From Lachnospiraceae bacterium (lineage in GTDB: Bacteria; Bacillota; Clostridia; Lachnospirales; Lachnospiraceae), in contig JAFLTB010000029.1 in assembly GCA_022510605.1 (NCBI GenBank), positions 1 through 32,382 on the forward strand: a stretch of 32,382 bases of DNA, read 5' to 3'. Numbering within the stretch: the first letter of the stretch is position 1; the number at the start of each line of letters is the position of its first letter. Below are positions 22,966-31,195 of this stretch, in pieces. The notes under the pieces were generated by a model. That model saw only the letters and a program-made list of their open reading frames with translations. It was not told the origin of the DNA and did no database searches. The position numbers and the translations under genes were made by a program.

Positions 22966-24531
22966 ATGCTGATAGAAGAATTAGTAGAATTGGTAAAGCG
23001 GATTCAGGACCAGCAGGCGGAAGCCCAGGTTATAGAGGTAAAAGCTGCCCATAGAGGCTGTCCGGCAAGATTATACGATACCTTGTCGGGGTTTGCGAAT
23101 CAGGACGCCGGGGGAACGATTGTGTTTGGCTTGGAGGAAGAAAGTGGCTTTGCCTGTACGGGAGTATATGATTTACAGGATTTGCAAAAAAAAGTCACGG
23201 AACAGTGCAACCAGATGGAGCCTCCAGTGAGAGGTCTCTTTACGTTTACCAAGTTTCAGGGAAAATCGGTGGCAGCAGTGGAAATTCCGGCAGTGGATGT
23301 GGCGGAGAGACCCTGCTACTACCGGGGGAAGGGAAAAGTAAAGGGTTCTTATATCCGGGTGGGGGATGCGGATTTGCCTATGACGGATTATGAGATATAC
23401 AGCTATGAGGCGTTTCGCCGCCACGTCCGTGACGATGAGCGGGAGGTGGAGCGTGCCCGGATAGAGCTGTTGGACAGAGACAGACTGGAAGAATATCTCC
23501 GGGGGAGAAAAAAAGAACGACCGCAGTTTGCCAGAATGCCAAAAAAAATGATGTATGAAATGTTAAATATTACCAAGAATGGAATACCGACACTGGCGGC
23601 GCTGATAAATTTTGGTATTTATCCTCAGGGGCTTTATCCGCAGTATGGTATCACGGCCATAGCAGTTTCCGGCTATGAGATTGGAGAGGTGGATAAGGAC
23701 GACGCCCGTTTTCTGGACAATAAGCGGATTGAGGGGACGCTGGATGAAATGGTGGAGGAGGCAGTCGCCTTCTGCAAAAGGAACATGAAGGTAAAAACCA
23801 TTATTCAGCCGGATACAGGCAGACGGGCAGATAAGACGGAGTACCCGGTCAATGCGATTCGGGAAGCGGTACTGAATGCGCTGATTCACAGGGATTACAG
23901 TGTGCATACAGAGGGGACTCCGATACAGTTGAATCTGTTCCGGGACCGCCTGGAACTCCACAGTCCGGGAACTTTATATGGAAGAATGACAGTGGAGCAG
24001 CTGGGAGTGGCCCGGCCAGACCTTCGCAATCCGGCACTGGCGGTAATGGCGGAGAGCCTGACCGGGGCAGAGAACCGTTATTCCGGGATTCCCACCATAC
24101 GCCGGGAGATGGCGAAGTTCGGACTGCCAGCTCCCCGGTTTGAGAATCGGCGTAATGAATTTGTCGTAACCCTGTATAATGAAATTTACAGTGATGATAA
24201 TTTCAGGCGAGATGTGGTATATACGGAAAGTTATCCGGTATATAGTGAGGTGCGTGAACCGGCTCTGGTTTATATGGGTGCGGCGCCTGGCAGCATACTT
24301 CGTCCGGTTCCGCCTGTATATCCGGCAGTTCGGAAAGATCCGGTGCAGAGTATACTGGAGTTTTGCCGTGAACCAAAATCCAGGGGGGAGATAGCAGCCA
24401 TGCTTGGCATCAAGACAAATTTTTACGTTATGGAAAAATATGTGGCGCCCCTTGTGGCAGAACACCGGCTGGCCCTTACCATACCCGAAAAACCAAAAAG
24501 CAAGTTTCAGCGGTATTATACGGTGGAATAA
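22966..24531 (+). CDS. AlbA_2/Schlafen-like putative ATP-binding regulator
   Basis: 521 residues. The N-terminal ~125 residues fit the AlbA_2 (Schlafen-like) domain (VIEVKAAHRGCP, TLSGFANQDAGGTIVFGLEE, GSYIRVGDADLPMTDYEI). The middle to C-terminal part carries the GHKL-like ATP-binding pattern of this family: PVNAIREAVLNALIHRDYS with the conserved Asn, and RLELHSPGTLYGRMTVEQLG. The last ~65 residues look like a winged helix (SILEFCREPKSRGEIAAMLG). Such proteins are usually annotated as putative transcriptional regulators. GGGAGG lies 7 nt before ATG 22966, and in-frame starts further upstream lack a ribosome site. Possibly autoregulated through the palindrome at 22856-22882. Confidence 0.82.
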   Translation: MLIEELVELVKRIQDQQAEAQVIEVKAAHRGCPARLYDTLSGFANQDAGGTIVFGLEEESGFACTGVYDLQDLQKKVTEQCNQMEPPVRGLFTFTKFQGKSVAAVEIPAVDVAERPCYYRGKGKVKGSYIRVGDADLPMTDYEIYSYEAFRRHVRDDEREVERARIELLDRDRLEEYLRGRKKERPQFARMPKKMMYEMLNITKNGIPTLAALINFGIYPQGLYPQYGITAIAVSGYEIGEVDKDDARFLDNKRIEGTLDEMVEEAVAFCKRNMKVKTIIQPDTGRRADKTEYPVNAIREAVLNALIHRDYSVHTEGTPIQLNLFRDRLELHSPGTLYGRMTVEQLGVARPDLRNPALAVMAESLTGAENRYSGIPTIRREMAKFGLPAPRFENRRNEFVVTLYNEIYSDDNFRRDVVYTESYPVYSEVREPALVYMGAAPGSILRPVPPVYPAVRKDPVQSILEFCREPKSRGEIAAMLGIKTNFYVMEKYVAPLVAEHRLALTIPEKPKSKFQRYYTVE

Positions 24532-24545
24532 AAAGTATTTCCCCA

Positions 24546-24576
24546 TCCAAAAAGGGCCGGTAAAAAGCCGGCCCTT
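24546..24576 (-). terminator. Terminator of the coiled-coil gene
   Basis: AAGGGCCGG and CCGGCCCTT form a perfect 9-bp stem. On the minus strand it is followed by TTTTT. It may also stop transcription of the convergent plus-strand gene, though the plus side has no T-run. Confidence 0.85.
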
Positions 24577-24610
24577 CCCGCATGCTGAGATTAACTTTTC
24601 GGTTGTTCCT

Positions 24611-25390
24611 TTACATCTGTTTATCCACCATCAGTCCGATGGCATCCTCGTCAATGATATGCTGTTCTTCTATATATTTTTTCAACTCAACCCGGGTTTT
24701 TTCCTTATCTGTCTCAGAAGCAATCAATTCCTCTTCTCTCTTTTCTTCTTCGGATTTTCTCTTTGCCGCTTCCTCTTTCGTCGCCTCAAAGGTATTATCC
24801 ATATTCTCGCGTGCTTCCTCTGTTATGTCCTTCACAGCCTGCTTCAGAGCGTCGTCCATAATCTCTTCTGCAATCTTCTGTGTATCCACCATATCGTGAT
24901 ACTTGAGACGTTCCTGCTTGATTCCCTGAATCATGGCGGATTCATATTGTTTTTGCCGGTACAGGTTATCCCGGTTCGTAGGGTCCAGTTCATGCTGGCA
25001 CATGGCTTTTTTTGTCTCAAGGTCTGAGACAATCTGCTTATACTCCTCCGGGTAATCCTCCGGAGCGGTTTCTTCCGTAATGCCAAACTGCTCTTTATAG
25101 GAAGCAATGGACTCATCAATCTCTTTGATTTCCTTCAGGTTGTCTACAATTTGCTGGGACAATTCCTCCATATGAGCGGTTCTGTCCTTCAAATTCTTGT
25201 CGGTGGCGCTGTCTATTTTGAACTGATCTAAAATCTTTTTCATGGATTTTTTCTGCGCAGCAGCAATCCGGTTTCCCAGACTGTCGGTTTCCTGCGGATT
25301 CTTCGCCCCGGCATAGATTGTTTTTTGCGTCTTATGTGTGCCCGGCTGTGCCGGTTCAGTATAATTTGGATTAATAGTCAGGTTCATCAT
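24611..25390 (-). CDS. Coiled-coil protein of unknown function, Lachnospiraceae type
   Basis: 259 residues, cytosolic, highly charged. After an N-terminal NLTINPNYTEPAQPGT segment it is nearly all helix, with long coiled-coil runs (HMEELSQQIVDNLKEIKEID, AAKRKSEEEKREEELIASET). LKYHDMVDTQKIAEEIMDDA resembles a segment I recall from a family found in Lachnospiraceae; no function is known. I start it at 25390, where AAGGAGGAGGAC immediately precedes ATGATG. The longer frame from 25447 has no ribosome site. Single gene with its own terminator. Confidence 0.65.
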   Translation of the reverse strand: MMNLTINPNYTEPAQPGTHKTQKTIYAGAKNPQETDSLGNRIAAAQKKSMKKILDQFKIDSATDKNLKDRTAHMEELSQQIVDNLKEIKEIDESIASYKEQFGITEETAPEDYPEEYKQIVSDLETKKAMCQHELDPTNRDNLYRQKQYESAMIQGIKQERLKYHDMVDTQKIAEEIMDDALKQAVKDITEEARENMDNTFEATKEEAAKRKSEEEKREEELIASETDKEKTRVELKKYIEEQHIIDEDAIGLMVDKQM

Positions 25391-25628
25391 GTCCTCCTCC
25401 TTCCCTGTCTGAGGTGCAAATTTATTCCGTAAGGCATTATAAGACATTTCTATATTTATATATCGGAGGAAATTTGGCGAAAATTTAAGGGAAGATGGAA
25501 AACAACCGATATTATTTTCGCTATAATATTTTTTGTGAAATATGTTGTACCGGATGTTTGAATGGGTACTTATATAGTATAGAAAATATTTTTATATCAG
25601 AAGAAAACGAAAGGGAGGAGGGGAGACA
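25391..25628. other. Divergent intergenic region before the sigma-factor cluster
   Basis: AT-rich, with TATAAT at 25522-25527 and GTACC/GGTAC arms (about 25547-25573) before TATATAGTATAG. No gene is seen. The arms could be an autoregulatory promoter of the ECF sigma factor, but there is no consensus to compare with. Confidence 0.3.
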
Positions 25629-26186
25629 ATGGACGACGAGGAAATCTTTTGTCTTTTTTTTGACCGTTCGGAACAGGCGATTGCAGAGGTGGAGAAAAAG
25701 TACGGGAAGCTGTGCAGACAGATTGCTTTTCGCATATTAGGGAATGAAGAGGATGGGGAAGAGTGTATAAGCGACGTCTGTCTGGCGGCCTGGGACAGTA
25801 TTCCTCCTCTAAAGCCCAACTCCCTGCGGGCATGGTTATGCCAGACTACCCGGAATCTGGCTCTGAAGGCATGGCGTGATAATCATGCCAGGAAACGTTA
25901 TAGCGAATATACCCGGTCTTTGGACGAATTGAAGGAGTGTATTCCGGCAAGGGAGACTGTGGAGGAAGTTGTACTGGCGCAGGAACTGACAGAGCTTGTT
26001 GAAAAATTTCTGGAAACTCTGGATGCGGAAAAAAGAAATCTTTTCATGCGTCGGTACTGGCTGGCAGAATCCGTAAAGGAGATTGCTGCTTCCCGGGGTA
26101 TATCCCAGCGGAATGCTTCGATGCAGTTGCTGAGGATACGGAAAAAGTTGTATCAATATTTATTGGAACAGGGGGTGTCCCTATGA
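25629..26186 (+). CDS. ECF-type RNA polymerase sigma factor
   Basis: 185 residues, the usual ECF length. Region 2 spans ~20-80 (YGKLCRQIAFRILGNEEDGE, DVCLAAWDSIPPLKPNSLRA, WLCQTTRNLALKAWR). Region 4 spans ~125-180 (LDAEKRNLFMRRYWLAESVK, then EIAASRGISQRNASMQLLRI) with its helix-turn-helix. GGGAGGAGGGG lies before the ATG. The stop overlaps the start of the next gene as ATGA, which is typical for a sigma/anti-sigma pair. It probably directs an envelope-related regulon, including the gene at 27682. Confidence 0.9.
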   Translation: MDDEEIFCLFFDRSEQAIAEVEKKYGKLCRQIAFRILGNEEDGEECISDVCLAAWDSIPPLKPNSLRAWLCQTTRNLALKAWRDNHARKRYSEYTRSLDELKECIPARETVEEVVLAQELTELVEKFLETLDAEKRNLFMRRYWLAESVKEIAASRGISQRNASMQLLRIRKKLYQYLLEQGVSL

Positions 26187-27646
26187 AGGAAGAAATATTA
26201 TCTGAGGCAATTGGTAAGGTGGAGGAGCGGTTTGTTACGGAGATGCTTAACTTTGATGACAGAAAATACCGGCACAGGAGAAAATGGCGGCGTGTAACAA
26301 AGGCAGCAGCCTGTCTGCTGGTGGCAGGAGCAGCTCTGACGGCAGTCGTTGTGGGAGAAGGAAGTTATAGTCCTCCTACAGTAAAGTCAATGGAAAAGCA
26401 GGTAAAGGAAACTGTAGAGGATTTAAATCGGAAATTGGAATCGGGAGAACTTAAATGGGACACCATGACGCTGGTGCGTTCCGATATTGAACCGTATAAG
26501 GACTCTGAATACTATCGCAGATTAGTGGGGCTTGGTACAGAAGCCCTCCCCTATCTTTCAGAGGAGATAGAGAAAAATGAACTGCAGGGACTGATGGGGT
26601 ATCTGATGGCCTCAGCAGTAGAAGATATTTTACAGTGTGATTTGATGGCCATGACCGGAAAATCCTTTGCGCATCCCGAGGAATTCAGCCAGTTGTGGAA
26701 AAGTGAGAGAAATCAGGTATATGCCGACGTCCGAACGCTTATTCATGGGAATATGGAGACAGAAAAAAAGGAAAGAAAGCTGAAAAATTTTGGACTGCTT
26801 ATTTTGCCATATCTCTATAATGTGACAAACATGGAGCCGGGCTCCGGGCAGGAACCAGACCTGAAGTATTTGCCGGAGGAGATTCGGCCGTTCTGCCTTG
26901 CCTTTCTGGAGGAGCATCCGGTAACAGAGGCAGAATTACAGGCCATTAATAATTTGACCTATGCAGATACCAGGATTACAGAGGGGGAACTGCCTGGCTA
27001 TACCCAATATGCCGAATATACGGGGCTGCTTACGGATATGAATACATCTGCGGAAAAAAAGGAATTGTCGGTAAAACTGCTGGCGGATGAGGAGGGCAGG
27101 AGTGTGATTGCCCTGGTAAATGGCATTCAGGTGGAATTGCGGAAGAAGTCTGAGTTTCTTGCGTATTCCCACTGTGACATTACCACTGTGGACTGGGATG
27201 AAGATGGAATCCAGGAAATTTTAATGGTGTTCCGGGATGCCCGTGTCCTTGACCTGCGGCTGTTGAAACTGGGCGGGAATGGTAAGTGGAGAGTGCTCCG
27301 GCTTCCGGGGGGCTACCGTAACCGCAGTATAAATATGACAATGGTGCAGGATAAGGCGGTGGAGTCAGCGGCCATAAAGCCTGACTGGACAGATTTTGAA
27401 ATTCAGATTCCCCTTCAGAAAATAGATCCGTCCAATCGAAAGTGGCTGAAGCAGCAGGGGGAAATCAACGTACCACACGAAGAGGATTACAGGTTCAATC
27501 ATAAGAAAGGTACTCTTGAAATTTCCCATTTCCTAAGTATAGGAAAAGATGGGGAAGGTATCGGAGTGCTCTGGCAGGAGTTTAAGTTGAACAAGGAGGG
27601 AACAGCACTTCGATATGGAAAAACCGGTTACAGGGAGACTTCCTAA
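26183..27646 (+). CDS. Putative membrane anti-sigma factor with large outer region
   Basis: 487 residues. Residues 1-42 are cytosolic and basic near the membrane; the TM helix is ~43-61 (AAACLLVAGAALTAVVVGEG); the remaining ~425 residues are outside. That region has HEAT-like short helices at first (LGTEALPYLSEEIEKNELQG) and a beta-propeller- or FG-GAP-like strand later (CDITTVDWDEDGIQEILMVF). I do not see a zinc anti-sigma HxxxCxxC motif, so assignment as anti-sigma rests on ATGA overlap with the ECF gene and on topology. It could sense a wall or surface cue and hold the sigma factor. Confidence 0.65.
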   Translation: MKEEILSEAIGKVEERFVTEMLNFDDRKYRHRRKWRRVTKAAACLLVAGAALTAVVVGEGSYSPPTVKSMEKQVKETVEDLNRKLESGELKWDTMTLVRSDIEPYKDSEYYRRLVGLGTEALPYLSEEIEKNELQGLMGYLMASAVEDILQCDLMAMTGKSFAHPEEFSQLWKSERNQVYADVRTLIHGNMETEKKERKLKNFGLLILPYLYNVTNMEPGSGQEPDLKYLPEEIRPFCLAFLEEHPVTEAELQAINNLTYADTRITEGELPGYTQYAEYTGLLTDMNTSAEKKELSVKLLADEEGRSVIALVNGIQVELRKKSEFLAYSHCDITTVDWDEDGIQEILMVFRDARVLDLRLLKLGGNGKWRVLRLPGGYRNRSINMTMVQDKAVESAAIKPDWTDFEIQIPLQKIDPSNRKWLKQQGEINVPHEEDYRFNHKKGTLEISHFLSIGKDGEGIGVLWQEFKLNKEGTALRYGKTGYRETS

Positions 27647-27681
27647 GGCTGGTTTTCACAGTGACAGGATGCCTGCGTAAA

Positions 27682-28329
27682 ATGAAAGAAAAAGAACGTG
27701 GCGAGGACATGGAAAAAAGAGAACAGCGGCTGCTTGTGACGGCAGAGGGATGCCGTGCAGCAGTGGCTTTGCAGGCGAGGGAGAACACAGGTTATGGGCA
27801 GGGGCGGGAGGCCGCAGGGCGTGGACGGAAACAAGCAGAGGCAGGGGGATGGCAGGAAATTGTGCGAACCTCTGGCTGGATTGGGAGAAATGGCCTGGGC
27901 AAACAAAGAGAAGGTGACGGCAGAACACCGGTGGAGGGATTTTTTCTGTACGGCTTTGGTTTAAAGGAAAATCCGGGAACGGCCTTTCCTTATATACAGG
28001 TGGACGAGAGTTATTATCTGGTGGACGACCCGGACTCCCGGTATTACAATCAGTTAGTGAGCACGCGGGAAGTAAGTCAGGACTGGAGCTCAGCGGAGCA
28101 TATTGCGGAGATGGGAGCAGCTTACTCCTATGTCCTGGTGACAGATTATAATAAGGCAGGAATGCCGGGGCTTGGCTCCGGCATTTTTTTGCACTGTGAG
28201 GAGGGAAAGCCCACGGCAGGCTGCATCGCCGTGCCGGAACCAGCCATGAAAGAGATTATGAAGAAAATGCAGACAGACTGCCGGCTGGTCTGTGATAAGT
28301 GCTTTTTACACAAAAATACGAAAACCTAA
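27682..28329 (+). CDS. L,D-transpeptidase (YkuD)-family protein
   Basis: About 215 residues. The catalytic signature is HCEEGKPTAGCIAVPEPAM, with the Cys nucleophile after SGIFLH. Upstream are GWIGRNGLGKQREGDGRTPV and PYIQVDESYYLVDDPDSRYY, as in clostridial L,D-transpeptidase-like proteins. Such enzymes form 3-3 peptidoglycan crosslinks or attach proteins to the wall. No signal peptide or TM helix is visible in the N-terminal ~60 residues, which is odd for a wall enzyme. The start is uncertain: GTG 27661, ATG 27682 and ATG 27709 are all in frame, each with a poor ribosome site. It begins within ~40 nt of the anti-sigma stop, so it is probably in the same operon. Confidence 0.8.
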   Translation: MKEKERGEDMEKREQRLLVTAEGCRAAVALQARENTGYGQGREAAGRGRKQAEAGGWQEIVRTSGWIGRNGLGKQREGDGRTPVEGFFLYGFGLKENPGTAFPYIQVDESYYLVDDPDSRYYNQLVSTREVSQDWSSAEHIAEMGAAYSYVLVTDYNKAGMPGLGSGIFLHCEEGKPTAGCIAVPEPAMKEIMKKMQTDCRLVCDKCFLHKNTKT

Positions 28330-28341
28330 GTGATTTTCATA

Positions 28342-28370
28342 TTTACAATCCTACATTTTAATTATATAAT
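28342..28370 (+). promoter_or_regulatory. Sigma-A promoter of the CE4 gene
   Basis: TTTACA (28342-28347), a 17-nt spacer and consensus TATAAT (28365-28370), 82 nt before the start codon. Confidence 0.8.
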
Positions 28371-28451
28371 AGACATAAGCAAAATGCCATCAGGGGGAAG
28401 CCGCATGATGTGTGTAATACTTGCTTAAATATAATGATTGGAGGTTCAGAA

Positions 28452-30083
28452 ATGAAGAAACAAAGAAATGTACTGCTTAGTTTTGTGCTGATGCTGGCAC
28501 TGGTAGTGGGAATATCCGTGCCCTATGCGGATGCCGCCGGGAAGGTAAAATTGAGCAGTAAGAAAGTGACCGTGAAGGTTGGACAGAAAAAGACCATTAA
28601 GGTAAAGAACACAAAGAAAAAAGCGAAATGGACGATTAAGAAGGGTAAAAAGTACATTTCCCTGTCTAAAAAGAAAAAGACCAGCGTGGTGGTAAAGGGA
28701 AAGAAAGCTGGAAAAGCTGTTGTGACAGCAAAGATTGGCAAGAAAAAGTTGAACTGTGCAGTGACAGTAGAGGAAAAGGATGCAGAGAAAAAGGATGCAG
28801 AGAAAAAGGACAATACGCCAACACCGGCAACTTCTACGGATTCCGGGACAAAAGCGACGCCGACGCCGACGAACCCATCTACTTCGAATTCCCCGACGCC
28901 AACGCCGACGGGTTCGTCTCAGGACAAGGAGTTAGAGCCGGTTCAAAACATTGTTATTGATTTGACAGGACTTACGACTACCTTTACCTCATCGCCGGCT
29001 AAAATTGACTTTAGCAAACAGATTGAGAGCCGTTTTGATTTGAGCCTCTTTAGTCAGATGAAAGTGGGTTATGAACTGGTATTCGCGGATGATGACAAAT
29101 CGGATTTCAATGCGGGAAAAATCGGTATAGCCCAGACCGCGGGAACACTGGATGGTTATGATGATGGTGTGGCGCATAACCTTAATGCCATGACTGTGGG
29201 AAGTACAACAGGCACGATAAGTTTAAGTGGAAAAAGCGGCACGGTAGTGGGGATTAATATTCAGCCGATGAATGGGAAATACAATTGGCCGGATAAGCTT
29301 GTCAGTGTTACTATTACCAGCATTGAGTTCATTGCCAAAGCAGGTGCGGTATACCCGGACCCGGATGCACCGGTAGTGCCTACGCCTACGCCGGGACCGA
29401 CCTATGCACCAGAGAAATTTGTCTATGAGGGACTGAATACCAGTTGGATTGACCCTGAAAAGCCAATGGTGGCCTTTACCTTTGATGATGGCCCGGTAGG
29501 AAATACCGACACCGACACCAGTATGGTAATTCAGAAGGCATTGAAGAAATATAACGCCCATGCTACCTTCTTCTATATAGGAAGCCAGATTAACAGCGAT
29601 GCGAAGAAAGCAGAAATTCTTTCTGCCAAGGAAAATGGATTTGAAGTGGGTAACCACTCCTGGGGATGGAATTCCATGAGTTCGCTGAACGAGGAAGCTA
29701 TTAAAAAATCCATTGAAGATACCAATGCGGTGCTGAAAGAAATTACAGGATTCAACAATTTCATGTTCCGTGCACCGAACTTGTCAGTGAGTGCAGCCAT
29801 GCGGGGGTATATTCGTGCACCGTTTGCCAACTGTGCCGTAGACAGTAAGGACTGGATGGACAATCCAAAAACCACTACAGAACAGATTATTACCAATGTG
29901 AAAGCGGCAAAGGACGGTGATATTGTCCTGATGCACGAGACCCAGGCCAATACGGCAGCAGCTATCGAAACACTTTTACAATACTTCACTGATGCGGGAT
30001 TCCAGGTAGTATCGGTATCGGAGATGTTTGCCGCTAAAGGTAAAGATTTGATGACCGGAACCGTATATAGCAAATGCCAATAA
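28452..30083 (+). CDS. Secreted CE4 polysaccharide deacetylase with Ig-like module
   Basis: 543 residues. Signal peptide 1-29; very lysine-rich Ig-like (Big_2-type) module ~30-106; Asp/Lys then Thr/Pro linker ~107-160; beta-rich module ~163-298; Pro/Thr linker; NodB-type CE4 domain ~335-543. Motifs: TFDDGP (343-348), GNHSWGWNS (400-408), FRAPN (439-443), DSKDW (464-468), LMHE (493-496). The second metal His of the usual HxxxH is Trp406 here, and the usual HD near the end is HE. Likely substrates are acetylated xylan (given the similarly built GH10 enzyme) or wall glycans. GGAGG lies 7 nt before ATG 28452; the in-frame ATG at 28410 would spoil the signal peptide. Confidence 0.9.
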   Translation: MKKQRNVLLSFVLMLALVVGISVPYADAAGKVKLSSKKVTVKVGQKKTIKVKNTKKKAKWTIKKGKKYISLSKKKKTSVVVKGKKAGKAVVTAKIGKKKLNCAVTVEEKDAEKKDAEKKDNTPTPATSTDSGTKATPTPTNPSTSNSPTPTPTGSSQDKELEPVQNIVIDLTGLTTTFTSSPAKIDFSKQIESRFDLSLFSQMKVGYELVFADDDKSDFNAGKIGIAQTAGTLDGYDDGVAHNLNAMTVGSTTGTISLSGKSGTVVGINIQPMNGKYNWPDKLVSVTITSIEFIAKAGAVYPDPDAPVVPTPTPGPTYAPEKFVYEGLNTSWIDPEKPMVAFTFDDGPVGNTDTDTSMVIQKALKKYNAHATFFYIGSQINSDAKKAEILSAKENGFEVGNHSWGWNSMSSLNEEAIKKSIEDTNAVLKEITGFNNFMFRAPNLSVSAAMRGYIRAPFANCAVDSKDWMDNPKTTTEQIITNVKAAKDGDIVLMHETQANTAAAIETLLQYFTDAGFQVVSVSEMFAAKGKDLMTGTVYSKCQ

Positions 30084-30155
30084 GCGGCATTTATACAGAA
30101 TAACGAAAGCCATCATCCATCAGCCGGAACCATCGGCCCTGGATGGTGGCTTTTT
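30072..30155 (+). terminator. Tandem hairpins ending the CE4 gene
   Basis: AAATGCC (30072-30078) and GGCATTT (30086-30092) straddle the stop codon. A stronger hairpin follows, GCCATCATCCATCAGCC with GGCCCTGGATGGTGGC, ending in TTTTT (30151-30155). Confidence 0.8.
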
Positions 30156-30241
30156 GCGTATAGGAAGGCACCCTTTTGGGGCTTGATGTGACGGCAGGAT
30201 AGTGTTATACTGAAAAAAATAATTTATGCATGGAGGTAATC

Positions 30242-31087
30242 GTGACAGGACTTGTTTTAGAGGGCGGCACCTTTCGCCCGGTATTCAGTGCAGGGGTAAT
30301 GGATGCCCTGTTATCAGAAAATATTCTGCTCCCTTATTGCGTTGGTGTGTCAGCGGGCATTTCCAACGGGGTTTCCTATATTTCCAAGCAGCCCCAGAGA
30401 AATCTGGAGATTATGCAGAAATACCGTAATGACAAGCGGTATATGAGCCGAAGCAATCTTCGGAAGAATCGAAGCATTTTCGGGCTGGATTTTGTCTTTG
30501 ATGAAATTCCAAACAAGCTGGTTCCTTTTGATAAAGAGACCTTTTTTGCTTATGAGGGAACCTGCCTGGTGGGAGTCATCAATGCGGTTACCGGACAGGG
30601 TGAATATAAAAATGCGATGGAAATGGATGATAAATTCACCATGCTGCGTGCTACCTGTGCTCTGCCGATGTTTTTTCCGGCCATTGAACTGGATGGGAAT
30701 AAATATTTCGATGGCGGACTGGCAGATTCCATTCCGGTGAAAAAGGCACTGGAGGATGGGTGTGACAAGCTGTTGATTATACTGACCCAGCCCCGGGGCT
30801 ATATCAAACGGTATGGAAAGTATGACAAGATGGGAGCTCGTGTGCTGGGCCGCCGATATCCGGAAATCCGTCGTGCCATTAAGGAGCGTCCCGAGCGATA
30901 TAATGAGACCGTACGGTATTGTGAGAAACTGGCGAAGGAGGGAAAGGCCATGATTATCCGGCCAAACCATCTTTTGAACAGTTTTGAAAGTGATATACGG
31001 AAACTGGAAATGTCCTATTGGCATGGTTACCGTATGACCAAGGAGAAAATGAAACGAATCAAGCGTTTCCTGGAAATTGAGGCATAA
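30242..31087 (+). CDS. Patatin-like phospholipase
   Basis: 281 residues. The Ser-Asp dyad is in GVSAGIS (G-x-S-x-G) and FDGGLADSIPV (DGG). LVLEGGTFRPVFSAGVMDAL provides the oxyanion loop, slightly altered from GGGxRG. It should hydrolyse acyl esters of lipids; the bacterial RssA/YjjU-like members are mostly of unknown substrate. Cytosolic, no signal peptide. I take GTG 30242 as start because GGAGG (30231-30235) lies 6 nt before it. The ATG at 30230 contains that site and has none of its own. Confidence 0.88.
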   Translation: MTGLVLEGGTFRPVFSAGVMDALLSENILLPYCVGVSAGISNGVSYISKQPQRNLEIMQKYRNDKRYMSRSNLRKNRSIFGLDFVFDEIPNKLVPFDKETFFAYEGTCLVGVINAVTGQGEYKNAMEMDDKFTMLRATCALPMFFPAIELDGNKYFDGGLADSIPVKKALEDGCDKLLIILTQPRGYIKRYGKYDKMGARVLGRRYPEIRRAIKERPERYNETVRYCEKLAKEGKAMIIRPNHLLNSFESDIRKLEMSYWHGYRMTKEKMKRIKRFLEIEA

Positions 31088-31094
31088 ACTGGCC

Positions 31095-31137
31095 AGCCGC
31101 TCTTTGCTTTTTGGGTGATAAGAGCGGCTGATTTTTA
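31095..31137 (+). terminator. Terminator of the patatin gene
   Basis: AGCCGCTCTT (31095-31104) and AAGAGCGGCT (31120-31129) form a perfect 10-bp stem, followed by GATTTTTAG. Confidence 0.88.
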
Positions 31138-31174
31138 GTAGTACGCCTGGCGGGCGTATACTTTGATTTTTACT

Positions 31175-31187
31175 GCATGACACACAT
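31175..31187 (+). repeat. Short direct repeat at the 3' side of the integrase gene
   Basis: GCATGACACACAT. A 12-of-13 match (GCATGACACAAAT) lies at 32324-32336, upstream of the same gene. Could be integrase arm or core sites, or chance. Confidence 0.3.
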
Positions 31188-31195
31188 ATGACACA

